NCBI GenBank assembly: GCA_964036315.1
Contig: OZ038511.1
Location: 579,729 to 643,728, forward strand
Origin: Acanthosepion esculentum
Lineage: Eukaryota > Mollusca > Cephalopoda > Sepiida > Sepiidae
Length of the DNA stretch: 64,000 nt
Direction: 5' to 3'
The notes below the pieces were generated by a model. That model was not told where the DNA came from. It did no database searches and worked only from the letters and a program-made list of their open reading frames with translations. Position 1 is the stretch's first letter. The number at the start of each line of letters is the position of its first letter. Of the stretch, positions 1-10,920 are shown in pieces. The position numbers and the translations under genes are program-made.

Positions 1-36
<36 letters not shown>
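1..36. repeat. (TA)n microsatellite
   Basis: Uninterrupted alternating TA from the first base, so the array probably extends beyond the window edge. It ends where the sequence becomes ordinary AT-rich DNA. Confidence 0.97.
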
Positions 37-37
<1 letters not shown>

Positions 38-1597
38 TTTTAAGTTGTCAAAATTGGCTTCTTTTAGTTTATTGATTCTTACAATATAAGCAACATTTTT
101 GGAATGTTATACTTTTTTCTTTTAAGAATGGTAAAAAGACAACTTTAGCACATATGCAAAAAGAGCTGTACAGTTTATAGCAGAGGTTAGACTACTCGTA
201 GAATTCTTTTATTAATTTGTATTACCCCGACCATGGTTTTCATGTCTAGTTAAACAACCAAATTCAAAAGGTTTTTAAAACATCAAGTGGCTGTGATTAT
301 GGTATTAATTCTATATTTTATCTTATTCATAGTTGTCTTCTTTGTCTCTCATGTTGATATGAAATAGATTAGCTGAAATTTGGTGAACAGAAAATCAAGT
401 TGTTATCGTCTTACTTGTGTTGACTCTGCTCTCATCATGTTGGCATAACCAAGAATATATAAAGAAGATGTTAAAGGAATCAATGCAAGCTTTGTTGTGG
501 ATTTGAATGAACCCACAACAGAGAAAAAGGTGAGAAAGGTATTTAAATATAAAAATATGAAATATTTTTATTTTCATGTTTTTACAACTAAATTTTTCTT
601 AGTGTGTACGAGTTTTAAAGTTCTAGTTTGTAGTTGTTTGTTAAGATGAAAAGAAATGTGATTTCTTTGCATGTATGTGTGAGAAAGAAGAGGTAAAGGA
701 GAAAGTGAGGTGAAAAGTGTAATTGTCATGCAGCTTGGTGAGGAAGAGTGTAAGTATCATGTAGCTTGGTGAGGAATATGTGTGAATGAGTAAGGGAATC
801 TATTTGAAGCCACCATCATGAACTGATGTCACATGTATCTGTCTCTATCTCCTTACTGGCTTGTCTGGTCTAGAAACATTTCTTATATACTCTTCGAAGA
901 GATCACTAAGCATGTTTTTTTTTATTGTTGGTGGGAATGCAACCAATATGTTGGTTGAAAAATGTTAAGTATTTATTTTCAAATGATTAATTTGTTAACT
1001 GCAAGGATGTGCAGATCCTCCCACTCAGAAATCATTTTTTTGTCATTTGATGATTGACTATCTTGGTCTTTATTTCCGTCTTCAATCTATAGTTTCAATA
1101 TTTTCAAAGAAATATAATTTTAATAACAACCAACAATTGTGAAATATGTTTGGCATCATAGTGACTTTATATGTGGAAAGTGTTAAGATTACCCAAAAAT
1201 TGATATGTACAAGTAATGAGCTGAGTGTTAGAGCTTATGTTGACACGATGCAGAAAGTTTGACTTGTTTAAGAGAATACAGTCTGGACATTGTTTGCAAA
1301 GTCCTTCTGAAATTATGAGTTTTTTTGTAAACATATTGTATCTGCAATGAAATCTTTGTGTATAATTGATGACTGAATCCTGTGACCACACTGAACATGG
1401 CTAATGCTCTTTGTTCATTGTAACATAAGGATGATTTACAAGCTTGTGAGAAGTTGAAAAATCATCTGTTGAGCTAAATTGTCCCTTTTATGTGAAAAAC
1501 AAATCTTCTAGAAACTAACTAAATTTGGCAGGTTGGTTTCTGGTTGGTTGAAAAAGGGTTGTATTCAATCATGTGATGTTCTGGTGTTTTTTGGTGG
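37..1597. other. AT-rich DNA, no gene seen
   Basis: I see no protein similarity, RNA gene or clear repeat boundary here. The open frames are short and not protein-like. A short near-duplicate phrase (atgcagcttggtgagga / atgtagcttggtgagga) occurs around 728-774. Confidence 0.5.
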
Positions 1598-1735
1598 GGG
1601 CACCTCGAGGTGGTGTAATGGTTAACAAGCTTGTCTCGCTAGAACAATTATGACTGAGTAGTGAGTTCGATCTTCACTGGGTGCACCATACTTTTGGCCT
1701 TGTGCCACATTTAAGCTACACTTGGAAAATCACTG
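1598..1735 (+). repeat. tRNA-derived SINE
   Basis: The head resembles a tRNA. It has a box-A-like TGGTGTAATGG near 1610-1620 followed by GTTAACAAGCTTG, and a box-B-like GAGTTCGATCTTC near 1664-1676. The head closes with GGGTGCACC, pairing roughly with the opening GGCACC. Downstream is a non-tRNA body, CTTTTGGCCTTGTGCCACA. A reverse-strand copy at 40468-40586 matches head and body, which shows this is a dispersed family and not a functional tRNA. Such SINEs are transcribed by RNA polymerase III and moved by a partner LINE; the partner is not identified here. Confidence 0.8.
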
Positions 1736-1739
1736 AAGC

Positions 1740-3314
1740 CTGTGTTTGCATAAAATAATTATATTTTTAGTAGTCATCATTTGATCAAAAGCGTAATGCT
1801 ACTACTATTAGTAGTACTAGTAGCAGCAACAGTATACATCTTCAAATGGTTGGCTGCTTAAATATTTTGGGCTCAGTGAAAAAACAACATGTATCAAATG
1901 TTGACTTTTTTGTACTCAAAGCAAACCAAGTTGGGAATAGTGCTGCAGATTAAAATGTTGATTTTTAAGTAAAAAGCCATATTCTTTTAATAGAATTTTC
2001 ATTCTTCTATGCATGGAATAGACAAGAATTCTTTATTAATTCACAGAGTTAAAGAGAGTGTATCTTTTTGGCAGCTTCAAACTTTGTATTTGTTTTATTA
2101 TTTTTGCTTTTCATTGAAAATCACTCTTTTCATTTTCTCTTACTTCAGAGTTGCTAGTTATTCTGCCGAGTCAAAACATAAATGAAACAATCTTTTCAAA
2201 CATATTTATTTTGTAATCAATAAGCATTAATATGATGAAGGATGGAAAGTCAAAGAAAACAATGAGAAACCAGGTTACATAAATTTACACTAACTTAAAG
2301 TTATATAAAATAAAGCTACAAATTCTTGCTAATAAACTGAGACCTAGAGACTTGATTTACTCAGGTCAGTTATGCTGTCAGAATATTTATTTGAAGGAAC
2401 AGCTGACCTCTAGAGTCAACTCAACCATCTGCCTTAGGGAAGGAAAATCTCCAAAAGAAAACCTATGACCCTGACACCTTACAGCCAATGTCTCACCTCA
2501 CTGGACCATGACAAATAAATCTGCACTCCACTTCAAACCCTCATGACTTGTGGACAAATCCATATTTGCTGGTAACCAATGTGAGAGGATCTGCAATACC
2601 ATAGAAAAAGAATTGTTCAAATCATTGTCTGCAAAGTCAAGCCAAAATATAGTAATCAATTTTTTTTATCATCAGTGACTAAATAAACTCTCTTGTTGCA
2701 ATTTAAAGAAGCATTGTTCATAATCCTGTAGAAAGCAAACATGGAATCTATGAAAAGTAGAGAAACTTGCCAATGAACATTTAACTAGAGATTGTATCTG
2801 GATAAAATCATCATAGAAAAAGTAAGAGAAAACCACTCTCCCAGCAACAACCATGACAATCACAACTAATAAATGTCAGAAATCATTGTGAAAAATCAGA
2901 TCCCTCAAAAGTGACTGCCTGTTTGCATTGTAAGGAGAAACAGAGTGACTGTTAATAACAAAGGTAGGATGATACACAATCAAAATATGGATGTTAGAAG
3001 ACTGTACAAATTTGAAAAGCTGAATATTAATATTCTTGGAGGATATGGAATAATATGGATTTTAAAAGCAATGATCACAGAATGTTAGAGACAGGAAGAG
3101 AGAAAAATTAAGGAAGTGTCAGATTAAATATTAGATAAAGATAAGAGGAAGTGTGTTTTAAATACGCATTATCCAATACTTGATTTGAAGAATGTCCAAG
3201 ATGCTTGGAGACATGGAAAGTCCAGCAGGAGACATCAAAACTCAGATAGACTACATTACCACCAACAAATGATTTTAAAATGGAAGTTATGTTGACTGGC
3301 CACTCTTCTAGATC
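1740..3314. other. AT-rich DNA, no gene seen
   Basis: A short CTA/GTA trinucleotide-like patch lies near 1798-1835. Nothing else is recognisable on either strand. Confidence 0.5.
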
Positions 3315-4250
3315 ATTTCACAATGTTTGTCTTCCAGGGATTTTATCCTTGGATCTACTTTGTTTTTTATCTTCCTCAATGACATTCCTGATGTCTTCAG
3401 TTCCTAACTCAGTATCTAAGCTGATGACACAACTATTTACTCTTTTGCCTTAATAGTAAGTCTGATTGATTCAAAAAGAGTCAAATTGGCAGACGATCTT
3501 GAAAATGACGTTCAATCTGTTATTAACTGATGCAAGAAATTGCTTGTAATTTTAATGCCTCTAAAAGTTAGCAGCTATTTTTTAATAGCTGCAAACTTTT
3601 AGTCATCTTAAGGAATCATTCTTGCCTTCTATAAGCATGGCTGATGTTAACTTGCACAAGAGCAACTCATTTTGCTTTCTCAGTCTCACTTTTTCTACTG
3701 ACCTGAAGTGCACTGATTATATTGAATCAATTGTGAGGTTTGCTGCTAGGATGGTTGGTTCACTATGTCATGCTAAGATATTTCTTCTTGCCTGAATATA
3801 TATTGCATGTTTATAGATCTAGCATTCATCAGTGAATTGAATATTGCTGCCACAATACAGTCAGCTGTTCCTGCTGCATATATCAATATTCTTGACAAAA
3901 TCCACAGAATGGTCTGTTATGTTTTTCTGATGTAGCATCTCGACTTCAGTCACTTTTCTCATCGTTCTAATGAGTTTTTATCCCATGTACCTTGACCACA
4001 TGAATTTAAGTGTACTTCAAGATTGGTAAATCTGCCCCACCATTTTACTGTTGAAACAGATTTAATTGTAAATTTTATTCTAAACGTTTCTCTTCTCAGT
4101 GTATCAAACAAAAGTAGATCCATAAAGGCAAAGTTTGATATTGTGATGTTATCAAACAGAGGCAAAGAATTATCTTGGTCAGTTTGGTCAGAAGTCCCAA
4201 CTGTGTCCAGAACTCTCATCAAGAAGGAAATACAAACATTGCTTAGATAG
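3315..4250 (+). pseudogene. Jockey/CR1-like LINE, reverse transcriptase remnant
   Basis: Around 3330-3460 the translation passes through a non-LTR RT core: a block like G-I-L-S-L-G-S-T-L-F-F-I-F-L-N-D, then ADDTTIY, which keeps the two catalytic aspartates. Near 3700-3790 the downstream block KCTDYIESIVRFAARMVGS follows. From 4000 the C-terminal block of the family appears (HEFK, LANLPHHFTVET). Stops and frameshifts lie between all blocks. The same protein is recognisable at 42820-43700 and 58750-59391, which defines one subfamily. Such LINEs integrate by target-primed reverse transcription and are often 5' truncated; the endonuclease domain is absent here. The clade name is from memory of the family and needs a tree. 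Confidence 0.75.
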
Positions 4251-4439
4251 AATTGAATATTTCCAATAGAAGGATTGTGACACTAGCTATGGTAATTGAT
4301 TAACTAATTAACCATAAAAATTAAACAAAAAAATACTAAGAATCGAAAAGAAGATACCCCAAGATTTTATTTTTACTTTAAAAAAAAAAGTTACTTTTCT
4401 CAAAAACCCGAGAATTGGCATAAACAGTGGACTCACAAA

Positions 4440-5045
4440 AAGTAGATATGTGAGCTTTTGACAATTGATTAATGATGTTTCTAAAAGTACTGTCTAAAGA
4501 AAAACCAAGAAGGAGATATCATTCGAAATCGCAAGATTTTAGAAGTTGACCAAGCGATGAGGCCATATGTTGATTATAAAAATTTTGGCATCTGTCTATA
4601 TTTTGGCATGAGAAAATATGCTGAAATATTTACCAATACAGGGTGGAGAGAATTACCATTATTTATTTTTCTCAAAGAAGCCAAGGGTTCACGTAGATGC
4701 TAAACTCCATGAAGGGGACAAAATGGAGGGCTTTGACAATTGATTGATGACATTGTAAAAGTACTGGTCAAGAATAACCAAGCATCAAGGAAATGATTAT
4801 AAGAGGCCATGTGTTGATTATAGAATTTTGGCATGAGAAAGTATCTCGAAAGAATTGCTGATTTGAAGATAAAGAGATTTCTTTTCTTTTCCGAGGAGCC
4901 AAGGGTTCCTGCAGACCTTGACGATTTTGTTTGTAAAAGCACGGATGAAGAAGATGCAAAGTGGCCAGGAGCATTAAAGATATCAGAAATTTTAAGAGAC
5001 AGAGCCATGTGTTATTTATAAGAATTTTGGCTGGGGAGAACGAGA
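4440..5045. repeat. three diverged tandem repeats of about 200-250 bp
   Basis: The order is caagggttc, then ctttgacaattgattgatga, then taaaagtact, then aaccaag, then gaggccatgtgttgattata, then agaattttggcatgagaaa. It recurs with landmarks at 4453/4731/4916 (ttgacaattgatt), 4559/4803/5001 (gaggccat.tgtt) and 4682/4900 (caagggttc). The copies differ by substitutions and indels, so spacing varies. Short open frames in both strands (4700-5058) follow the repeat and are not protein-like. Function unknown. Confidence 0.7.
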
Positions 5046-5340
5046 ATTTTGTAAACAAAAATTCTAGTTTATAATTTTAATGAGGCCAGCTTAGCCACAC
5101 CCTCATAGCTGGAACGCCATTGGTCATGTTGTGCAATGGTGATAGGTGGAGGTAATTTGATGAGAAAGACGGGGAAATTATTAATGCCCACTGAAAGGAA
5201 TTGGTGTGAGGTACCAATGTGAGAAGGAGGGAGTTTGGGAGGATAGCTATCCTGCAACCTCTCCTCACGAGCTGAAGGGATTTTCCCAAAAATGGAAAGT
5301 AATTAATTTCCCCAAAATGGGAAGTAATCAATTTTTCTAG

Positions 5341-5690
5341 CCAGACAACAAAGAGGTCCCTTGTCAGAAATCGGGATTTATCGAAAACCCCTGGCTGCGT
5401 CTAACCCCACACCAGTTTTTGGTCAGTGTCCATATAAGCAAGCGCCCTCAGGCAGTTCGCCAGTAGTTGTTGAGAAGTTTCAGTCCAGCAGTTTGAGTAG
5501 CAGGAACCAGAGCATTGCCTCGTAGAAGCTGATCAAAAGATTCCACGTCCTCCAACTTCACCTTTCCTACCAATAGCAAGCTATACTGACGAACAATTTA
5601 AGCCAGCAGTTAAAAACTAAACCAGTTGACTTAGAAGACCAGAACTTGCCTAAGATGAATAAAAGTGTCACTCTCCAAAAAAAACAAAAA
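5341..5690 (+). repeat. possible solo LTR or LTR-like promoter block
   Basis: This block is richer in G+C than its surroundings. It contains a TATA-like catataagcaagcgccc near 5430-5447, followed by a leader-like stretch that runs into AATAAAAGTG near 5660. That promoter-then-polyadenylation order is typical of the U3-R part of LTR retrotransposon LTRs. About 360 bp downstream is a leader containing TTGGTGGCAGCGAC (6060-6073), which looks like the start of a retrotransposon untranslated leader. No second copy of the block is in the window, so this stays tentative. It could also be an unrelated host promoter. Confidence 0.3.
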
Positions 5691-5819
5691 AAAACACACA
5701 CACTCATGTATATAACGGACGGATAAAAGTTAATTTGTTACTTTCAACATACTTGAACCTCTTGGGTTTTTATTTGCTTCTTTTCTTTATGCTTGTGCGA
5801 TATCATCTCCAGTTAGACT

Positions 5820-6480
5820 CATCTTACACTATGGCCCAATGTCTGATTGATCTTGTCTCCCTAAAATCAAAATGTGGGTAGGTTAGACTTGAGATCAAAG
5901 TAGTTGCTTCTGTAACCAGACATTGGAAGAACAACGGAACTGGTATCAAACCGGTTGCATCTGGTGTGAAGCCATTTGAAATCAACCGACCATCCCACTT
6001 GGTACCCTGACCAAAGGATCCCGCTGGGCAATGACAACCACTGATCGACTGGGACACAGGTTGGTGGCAGCGACTAAGAGTCAACCCCAAATGCTGGTAG
6101 GAGAAATATCACAGCTTTGCGCCACAACTTGGAGTTGACAACGGGCCAATGACTCAGTGTCACAGGATGCTATATTCAGATGATTGAAAATCCAAAGCTA
6201 TTGTTCCAATGGCCAAGATCAGCTTCAATGCATAATTAATAACTTTACAAAGATGAATTAGAAAAAGTAATAGAGCCAACAGATTGGGTAAACTACTGGC
6301 AAAACAGTTTTGGTTTTAAGTTTAAAAAAGTAAATGTGAAGAAGGCAATGTTTCTGGTCATGCTATCACATAACTTGGCTTGTGACCAATAGAAGACAAG
6401 CTTCAAGTAATAAAGGCTATCCAACCACCAGAAAATACAATGAACTTCAAGTTCTTCCAGATATGGAGCTTAACTTCACA
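5820..6480. other. leader-like, moderately G+C-rich block; no gene assigned
   Basis: This stretch is less AT-rich than its neighbours up to about 6190. Near 6390-6460 the + strand reads DKLQVIKAIQPPENTMN. That is faintly like the segment after the RT of Ty3/gypsy polyproteins (D-K-x-x-A-I-x-x-x-x-P-P), but no other block supports it. Confidence 0.25.
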
Positions 6481-6785
6481 GGTTCTCAGTTCATGTCTCA
6501 CAGTTAATTAAGAAGACGGCATACTTCAAATGTCATCCACATAATCCAGAAAGCAAGTGAAATAAAAATAGGAATAAGGCATATCTACTTCATTAGATAC
6601 TATTATCCAAAGCCAAACCCAAAAACATAGGTTCTCAGTTCTCAGCAATCACAGTTGACAGTAGTACTTTGGGAGCTAATCATTCCTGAAAGCAACCATA
6701 TTATCCAGAAGCCTTAAATGAAATAAATAAGGAATTTCAAATCATTAGATATCATAATCCTGAGCCAAACACACTAAAAAAAATA
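6481..6785. repeat. diverged tandem duplication, unit about 150 bp
   Basis: Unit one (6481-6629) and unit two (6630-6785) share ggttctcagtt at the start, tcacagtt, a middle block catwwtatccagaa(agc) followed by aagtgaaataaa / aaatgaaataaa, cattagatac / cattagatat, and atccaaagccaaac / atcctgagccaaac near the end. Both are heavily diverged. No coding capacity. Confidence 0.65.
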
Positions 6786-8214
6786 TTTCATAAGTATGTG
6801 TATGGATAAAAGAAATTGATGAGGAAATAAAAAGATATCTGGAATTACTTTGAAGCAAATTACCTCACCAGAATTCTGATACTGCAACATTAAAAGAGAA
6901 TGCTTTGCAGTTATATTGGACCTGAAAAATATTAATATTACCTACTAGGGATAGATGTAATATATTGTGCACTTAAAGAAATACATAAATAAAAAATAAG
7001 TAAAAAATTAATTATACTGTCACAGTGTTGTGTCCATTAAAAAATAAATAAAAATTATAGTATAAAAAATAATTATAATAATTTACTCACTTTAAACCAA
7101 TGAGAATCAACCCCACTTTTTTCCTCTACACACACAAACACATGACATTCTCGCACACAGAGAAGCAGTTCACATGGACAGGTTGTCAACATATGCATCA
7201 AAGAAAATGGTCATAATAGTAACATTTATCTTTTAGCATCCAACAAAAATTTGACATAAGAAAACCTCAAACCCTTTTTGTATTTTTCCAAGTAAATTGT
7301 CTGGACACTCATTACACACATCTATAAAAAAACACGCAAGAAAAGCGGTATACACTTTACTTATTCTTTATCTTATCATTCTATCTGACTTTGACCCTTA
7401 TTTGATCTATATCTGACCCTAAACTCACAATTTTATTCAGTATTACTCTCTCTCTCATGTCTCTAATACCATATAACAACCAGATAATAAATAATACTTG
7501 TCTTGTTTCCCACGTCTTGCTGTTTCTCATTTTCATGTGTATTCTTGTATATATAAATGTTAGGGAGTTTATAATTATTTACTCAGAGATATAATTCCTC
7601 TACAAAAACAGACCATTTGTTAAAGGAACAGATTTTTTAGAAAGTTCTTGTAGAAATTCCTTTGAGGCTGCAATAATTCATTTAGAGATGTTTGCAGTTT
7701 GACACAAGTCAAATATTAACCAGGAAGAAGAATCTAAGTTGCCAATGCCCACCCCACCTTAAGATTTGGTTTTATCAGCAAACAGAGAAAAACATGATGT
7801 CCACTATCTGATGTCCATTTTGTAACAAATAATACAAATCTGATCAACACTGAAAATCAAAAGGAAGCAACCGAGGCTGATTTATCAATTAATGATTGAA
7901 AGGCACAATCTCCAAAGATCGGCTGAATCAAGAAAACAATGCACTCATATACTTTGGGAATACTGGACACTTAGAGACTCAGTTCTCAATATCATATACA
8001 CAGGCCTCCAGGAATGAAACAAGTGTGTGTATCATTTCTGCTAGAATTAATCTTTTGAGCTGGATAACCAACATCATCAGAGACATAATAAAAACATGTA
8101 CCTTCTACAACAAGCATCAACCAGCACAAATCAAGCGACCATTGGTCCAGTCAGATCTTCCAATACTTGGAAGATACTCCTTTCTGGCATATTTCAGTTC
8201 AGAAATAGCTGATC
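6786..8214. other. AT-rich DNA, no gene assigned
   Basis: This contains short AC and CT simple patches (about 7125-7145 and 7445-7460). An open stretch at 7896-8270 (+) overlaps the 5' edge of the LINE that follows. Its last part is out of frame with the recognisable LINE protein, so I do not call it a gene. Confidence 0.4.
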
Positions 8215-8700
8215 ATAAAAGCGGGCAAATTTCCTGTCCAACCCTTTTGGCTTTGCAAGAACATTGCTAGGGGATAGGCGCAATGGGAAATTGGAGACAT
8301 CAGAGGAAGAAATTAACAACTACCTTCGAAATCCCATGAGTGACCCTGCAAAAGAGCAAGAAATGGGTATAAATACCCGCTTAATTCCTCAGGAGCCACC
8401 AGTGGTTCAATTTGACACCTGTTTGCCCACCTGGAAAGAAATTCAAGAAGTTGTGAGAGCCACCAAATACGTCTCAGCACTAGGACTGAGTCGGGTACCT
8501 TACATTGTGTACAAGTGGTGTAAGAGAATTCTACCAATTTTGTGGCAGTTATTAAGAGTCATTTGGAGAAGAGGCAGGATCGTGGAGCAATGGAGATTTG
8601 CTGGAGGAGGTATGGATCCCGAAGGAAGAAGGTTCGTAGTCATTGGACCAATTTCGAATCATTTCCTTATTCAACACCGAAAGTAAGATCTTTTTTGGTT
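8215..8700 (+). pseudogene. N-terminal RT-flanking segment of the endonuclease-tailed LINE
   Basis: The frame reads KRANFLSNPFGFARTLLGDRR from 8219, continues through TSEEEINNYLRNPMSDP, and reaches GLSRVPYIVYKW and WRRGRIVEQWRFA by about 8600. A frame change then occurs inside the next block, so the open frame ends at 8686 in unrelated sequence. The PYIVYK block corresponds to the A-P-G-x-x-x-x-x RT motif 1 region in this family. The first ATG in this frame (8264) lies inside the conserved region and is not a real start; the true start is upstream and lost. Confidence 0.75.
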
Positions 8701-8780
8701 TATTGTCAAGAAGCCTTTAGAATTTCATTCTTGGAAACGGCTACATTGACACATCAGTTCAGAAGGGCGGGTTCGCTGGT

Positions 8781-9378
8781 TTGCCAGGTTGCCTTGAGCA
8801 TACAGGAGTCCTGACACAGCTCCTGAGAGAGGTGAAGGAAACCAAAGGGGACCTGACCGTATTGTGGTTGGATCTCGCTAACACCTACAAGTTCATGCCA
8901 CACAAACTGGTGGAAGAAGCCCTTAATAGACATCGCGTACCTCCATCAGTATGCGATCTCATTGTAGACTATTATGATAATTTCCAGCTGAGAACATGTT
9001 CAAGTACAGCAACATCAGAATGGCAGACCCTAGAAAAGGGTATCATCACAGGTTGCACAATGTCTGCTATCCTATTTTCATTGACCATGAACATGCTTGT
9101 AAAGGCAACTGAGGAGGTAATGGCAAGGCCCTGTGTCTAGATCAGGAGTCCGCCAAGCACCAATAAGAGCTTACATGGATGATTTAACCATGACAACGAC
9201 ATCCGTCATGGGAGGTAGGTGGCTCTTAAAGGTTCTCGAGGAAAATATGACTTGGGCCAGAATGTATTTTAAGCCAGCAAAATCCAGGTCATTAGTATTG
9301 AAAAAAGGCAAGATCATGGAGAAAGTCTCGTTTACAGTTACAGGAGAAACAATTTCTACTCTGAGCGAAAAGACTGTT
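8781..9378 (+). pseudogene. reverse transcriptase core of the endonuclease-tailed LINE
   Basis: The RT fingers and palm read through LEHTGVLTQLLREVKE, LWLDLANTYKFMPHKLVEEA, EKGIITGCTMSAILFSL and, after a frame change near 9135, PIRAYMDDLTMTT. LDLAN supplies the first metal-binding aspartate (motif A). YMDD at about 9175 supplies the other two (motif C), so all three catalytic aspartates remain. KPAKSRSLVLKKG is the next conserved block. A TAG at 9138-9140 and a TAA at 9379-9381 interrupt the ORF; the latter follows the open frame that ends in STLSEKTV. Confidence 0.85.
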
Positions 9379-9381
9379 TAA

Positions 9382-10284
9382 AGCTTGGACAAGACTTTCA
9401 AGAGCAGTCTGAAGGACACAGCTGCGATCCAGCAGACTATAAAAAATCTTGAGGAGTGGCTGACGAAGATCAACAAATCTGGATTGCCAGGACGTTTTAA
9501 GGCATGGCTCTTCCGGCATGCAGTTTTGCCCCAGATATTGTGGCCATTGCTTGTGTATGATGTTCCGATTACCACCGTGGAAATGTTAGAGAGAGCAATT
9601 AGCAATCATTTGAGAAGGTAGCTGGGTTTGCCAAAATGCTTAAGTGGTGTGGCCCTCTATGGGAACAGCAATGCGTTGCGCCTCCCCTTTAGCAGCCTTG
9701 TGGAGGAATTCAAAATCACGAAAACGAGAGAACAGCTGCAGTATGCTGAATCTAAAGATCCAAAAGTAGCGGCAGCAGGAATTCAGACAAGATCTGGCAG
9801 AAAATGGAGCGCTGAAGGAGAGTTGCGAGTGGTGGAGGAGAGACTTAGGCATAAAGCTATATTAGGGTCAATAGCTAGAGGCAAAGCGGGGTTGGGGTTT
9901 TTCCCCTATCCGCAAACCAACATTGCCAAAGGCAAAGAAAGATGCCAACTCATCCAAGAAGTTCGTGCGGGTGTAGAAGAAATGCGTTACTGTAAAATGG
10001 TCGGTCTAAGTCAGCAGGGAGCATGGAAAAAATGGGAGAATGTAGAAAAGAAAAGAATTTCATGGTCAGATTGCTGGCGATTGGATTTTAGTGAGATTCA
10101 ATTTCTCATCAAATCAGTATATGATGTCTTAGCGAGCCCAACGAACCTGCATATATGGGGGAAGAGCGAGACCCCCAATTGTCAACTATATGCAAGGAAA
10201 GGATCTTTACAACACATCCTCAGTAGTTGCCCAAAAGCTTTGGGTGATGGTCGGTACCATTGGTGCCACGAACGAGGTGACTAA
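9382..10284 (+). pseudogene. RT thumb/linker and Cys/His knuckle of the endonuclease-tailed LINE
   Basis: After the TAA, the same protein continues with SSLKDTAAIQQTIKNL, NKSGLPGRFKAWLF, LPQILWPLLVYDVPITTVE and HLRR. A TAG at 9619-9621 replaces what should be a tryptophan codon before LGLPKCLSGVALYG. It is then open to 10284, with GRKWSAEGELRVVEERLRH and the block GSLQHILSSCPKAL. The knuckle that normally reads C-x2-C-x(n)-H-x4-C has lost its second cysteine (NCQLYARKG), so zinc binding would be impaired. Confidence 0.8.
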
Positions 10285-10920
10285 AGCGATAAGGGCCAGT
10301 AAGCATCAACCAGGGAAGAAATTGAATCAGATTAAATTCGTAAAAAGCTGGAGAGAATATACAGAAAAAAAGGAGAGAGAGAACGAGCCTGTTATCTTCT
10401 GCAGACAATTGGCAGTTGATAGTGGACCTAGAGATCCAGCTGAAGTTCCCCAGACACATAGCCATAACATCGCTAAGATCTGATATTGCACTCCGACAAC
10501 ACAGAGTAGTGCATTATTTGGGAACTATCTGTGTCATGGGAGGAATATATTACACTTGCTAATGAGAGAAAGAGGTCCAAATACCAAGATATGATTGAAC
10601 AATGTCCGCAAAAGTCATGGAAGTCATGACCCCGAATAAGTTGTGTTGCAGGGGCTTTGCTGGACAGTCGTTGTGCAGAGCCCTAGCATAGTGAGGGCAG
10701 TTAGGGAGAGAGCACTGAAGGACATTACCAATGCAGTTCTATCTGCGTCAAAATGGATTTGGCTTAAGAGATCAGAGCCATGGAAGAAATAGTGAGGACA
10801 TTAAGAGGAATCTCGGAATCATAATTAGGAGATGTGTTATACGTGATAAGGGAATATTAAGACAATATATGAAGTTAGGGTAGTCGATACATTATGGATT
10901 AGGAGTTGAGAATTGTTGGC
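10285..10920 (+). pseudogene. restriction-like endonuclease remnant at the LINE C-terminus
   Basis: Across several frames the tail of the protein is visible: LKFPRHIAITSLRSDIAL near 10440-10490, WELSVSWEEYITLANERKRS near 10518-10580, then SKYQDMIEQC, CRGFAGQSLCRALA near 10650-10690, and a short GVENCWHMWG near 10900-10925. In the family, the aspartate after the R-x-D block and the E-L-T-V-x-W-E block belong to the PD-(D/E)xK-type nuclease that nicks target DNA. The D and E survive here, but they lie in different frames and the proline of PD is a serine. Confidence 0.65.

Larger units (their letters stand above)
8215..10920 (+). mobile_element. LINE with C-terminal restriction-like endonuclease, decayed
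   Basis: One ancestral ORF can be followed on the + strand for about 2.7 kb. It runs from an N-terminal RT-flanking region, through an RT with YMDD, a long thumb/linker, a Cys/His knuckle remnant, and a C-terminal segment with ELSVSWEE and NERKRSKY. Placing the endonuclease after the RT, with a knuckle between them, is the organisation of restriction-like-endonuclease LINEs (the R2/R4/NeSL/Hero type), unlike the N-terminal APE endonuclease of the Jockey and Tx1 copies elsewhere in this window. At least six frameshifts or stops break it. The family resembles one widespread in cnidarians, fish and molluscs; the exact clade is unresolved. No clear 3' tail or target-site duplication was found. 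Confidence 0.8.

Noticed and set aside
1610..1685. Functional tRNA gene
   Set aside because: Box A and B resemble a tRNA, but the arms do not fold cleanly and the unit continues into a SINE body repeated elsewhere in the window.
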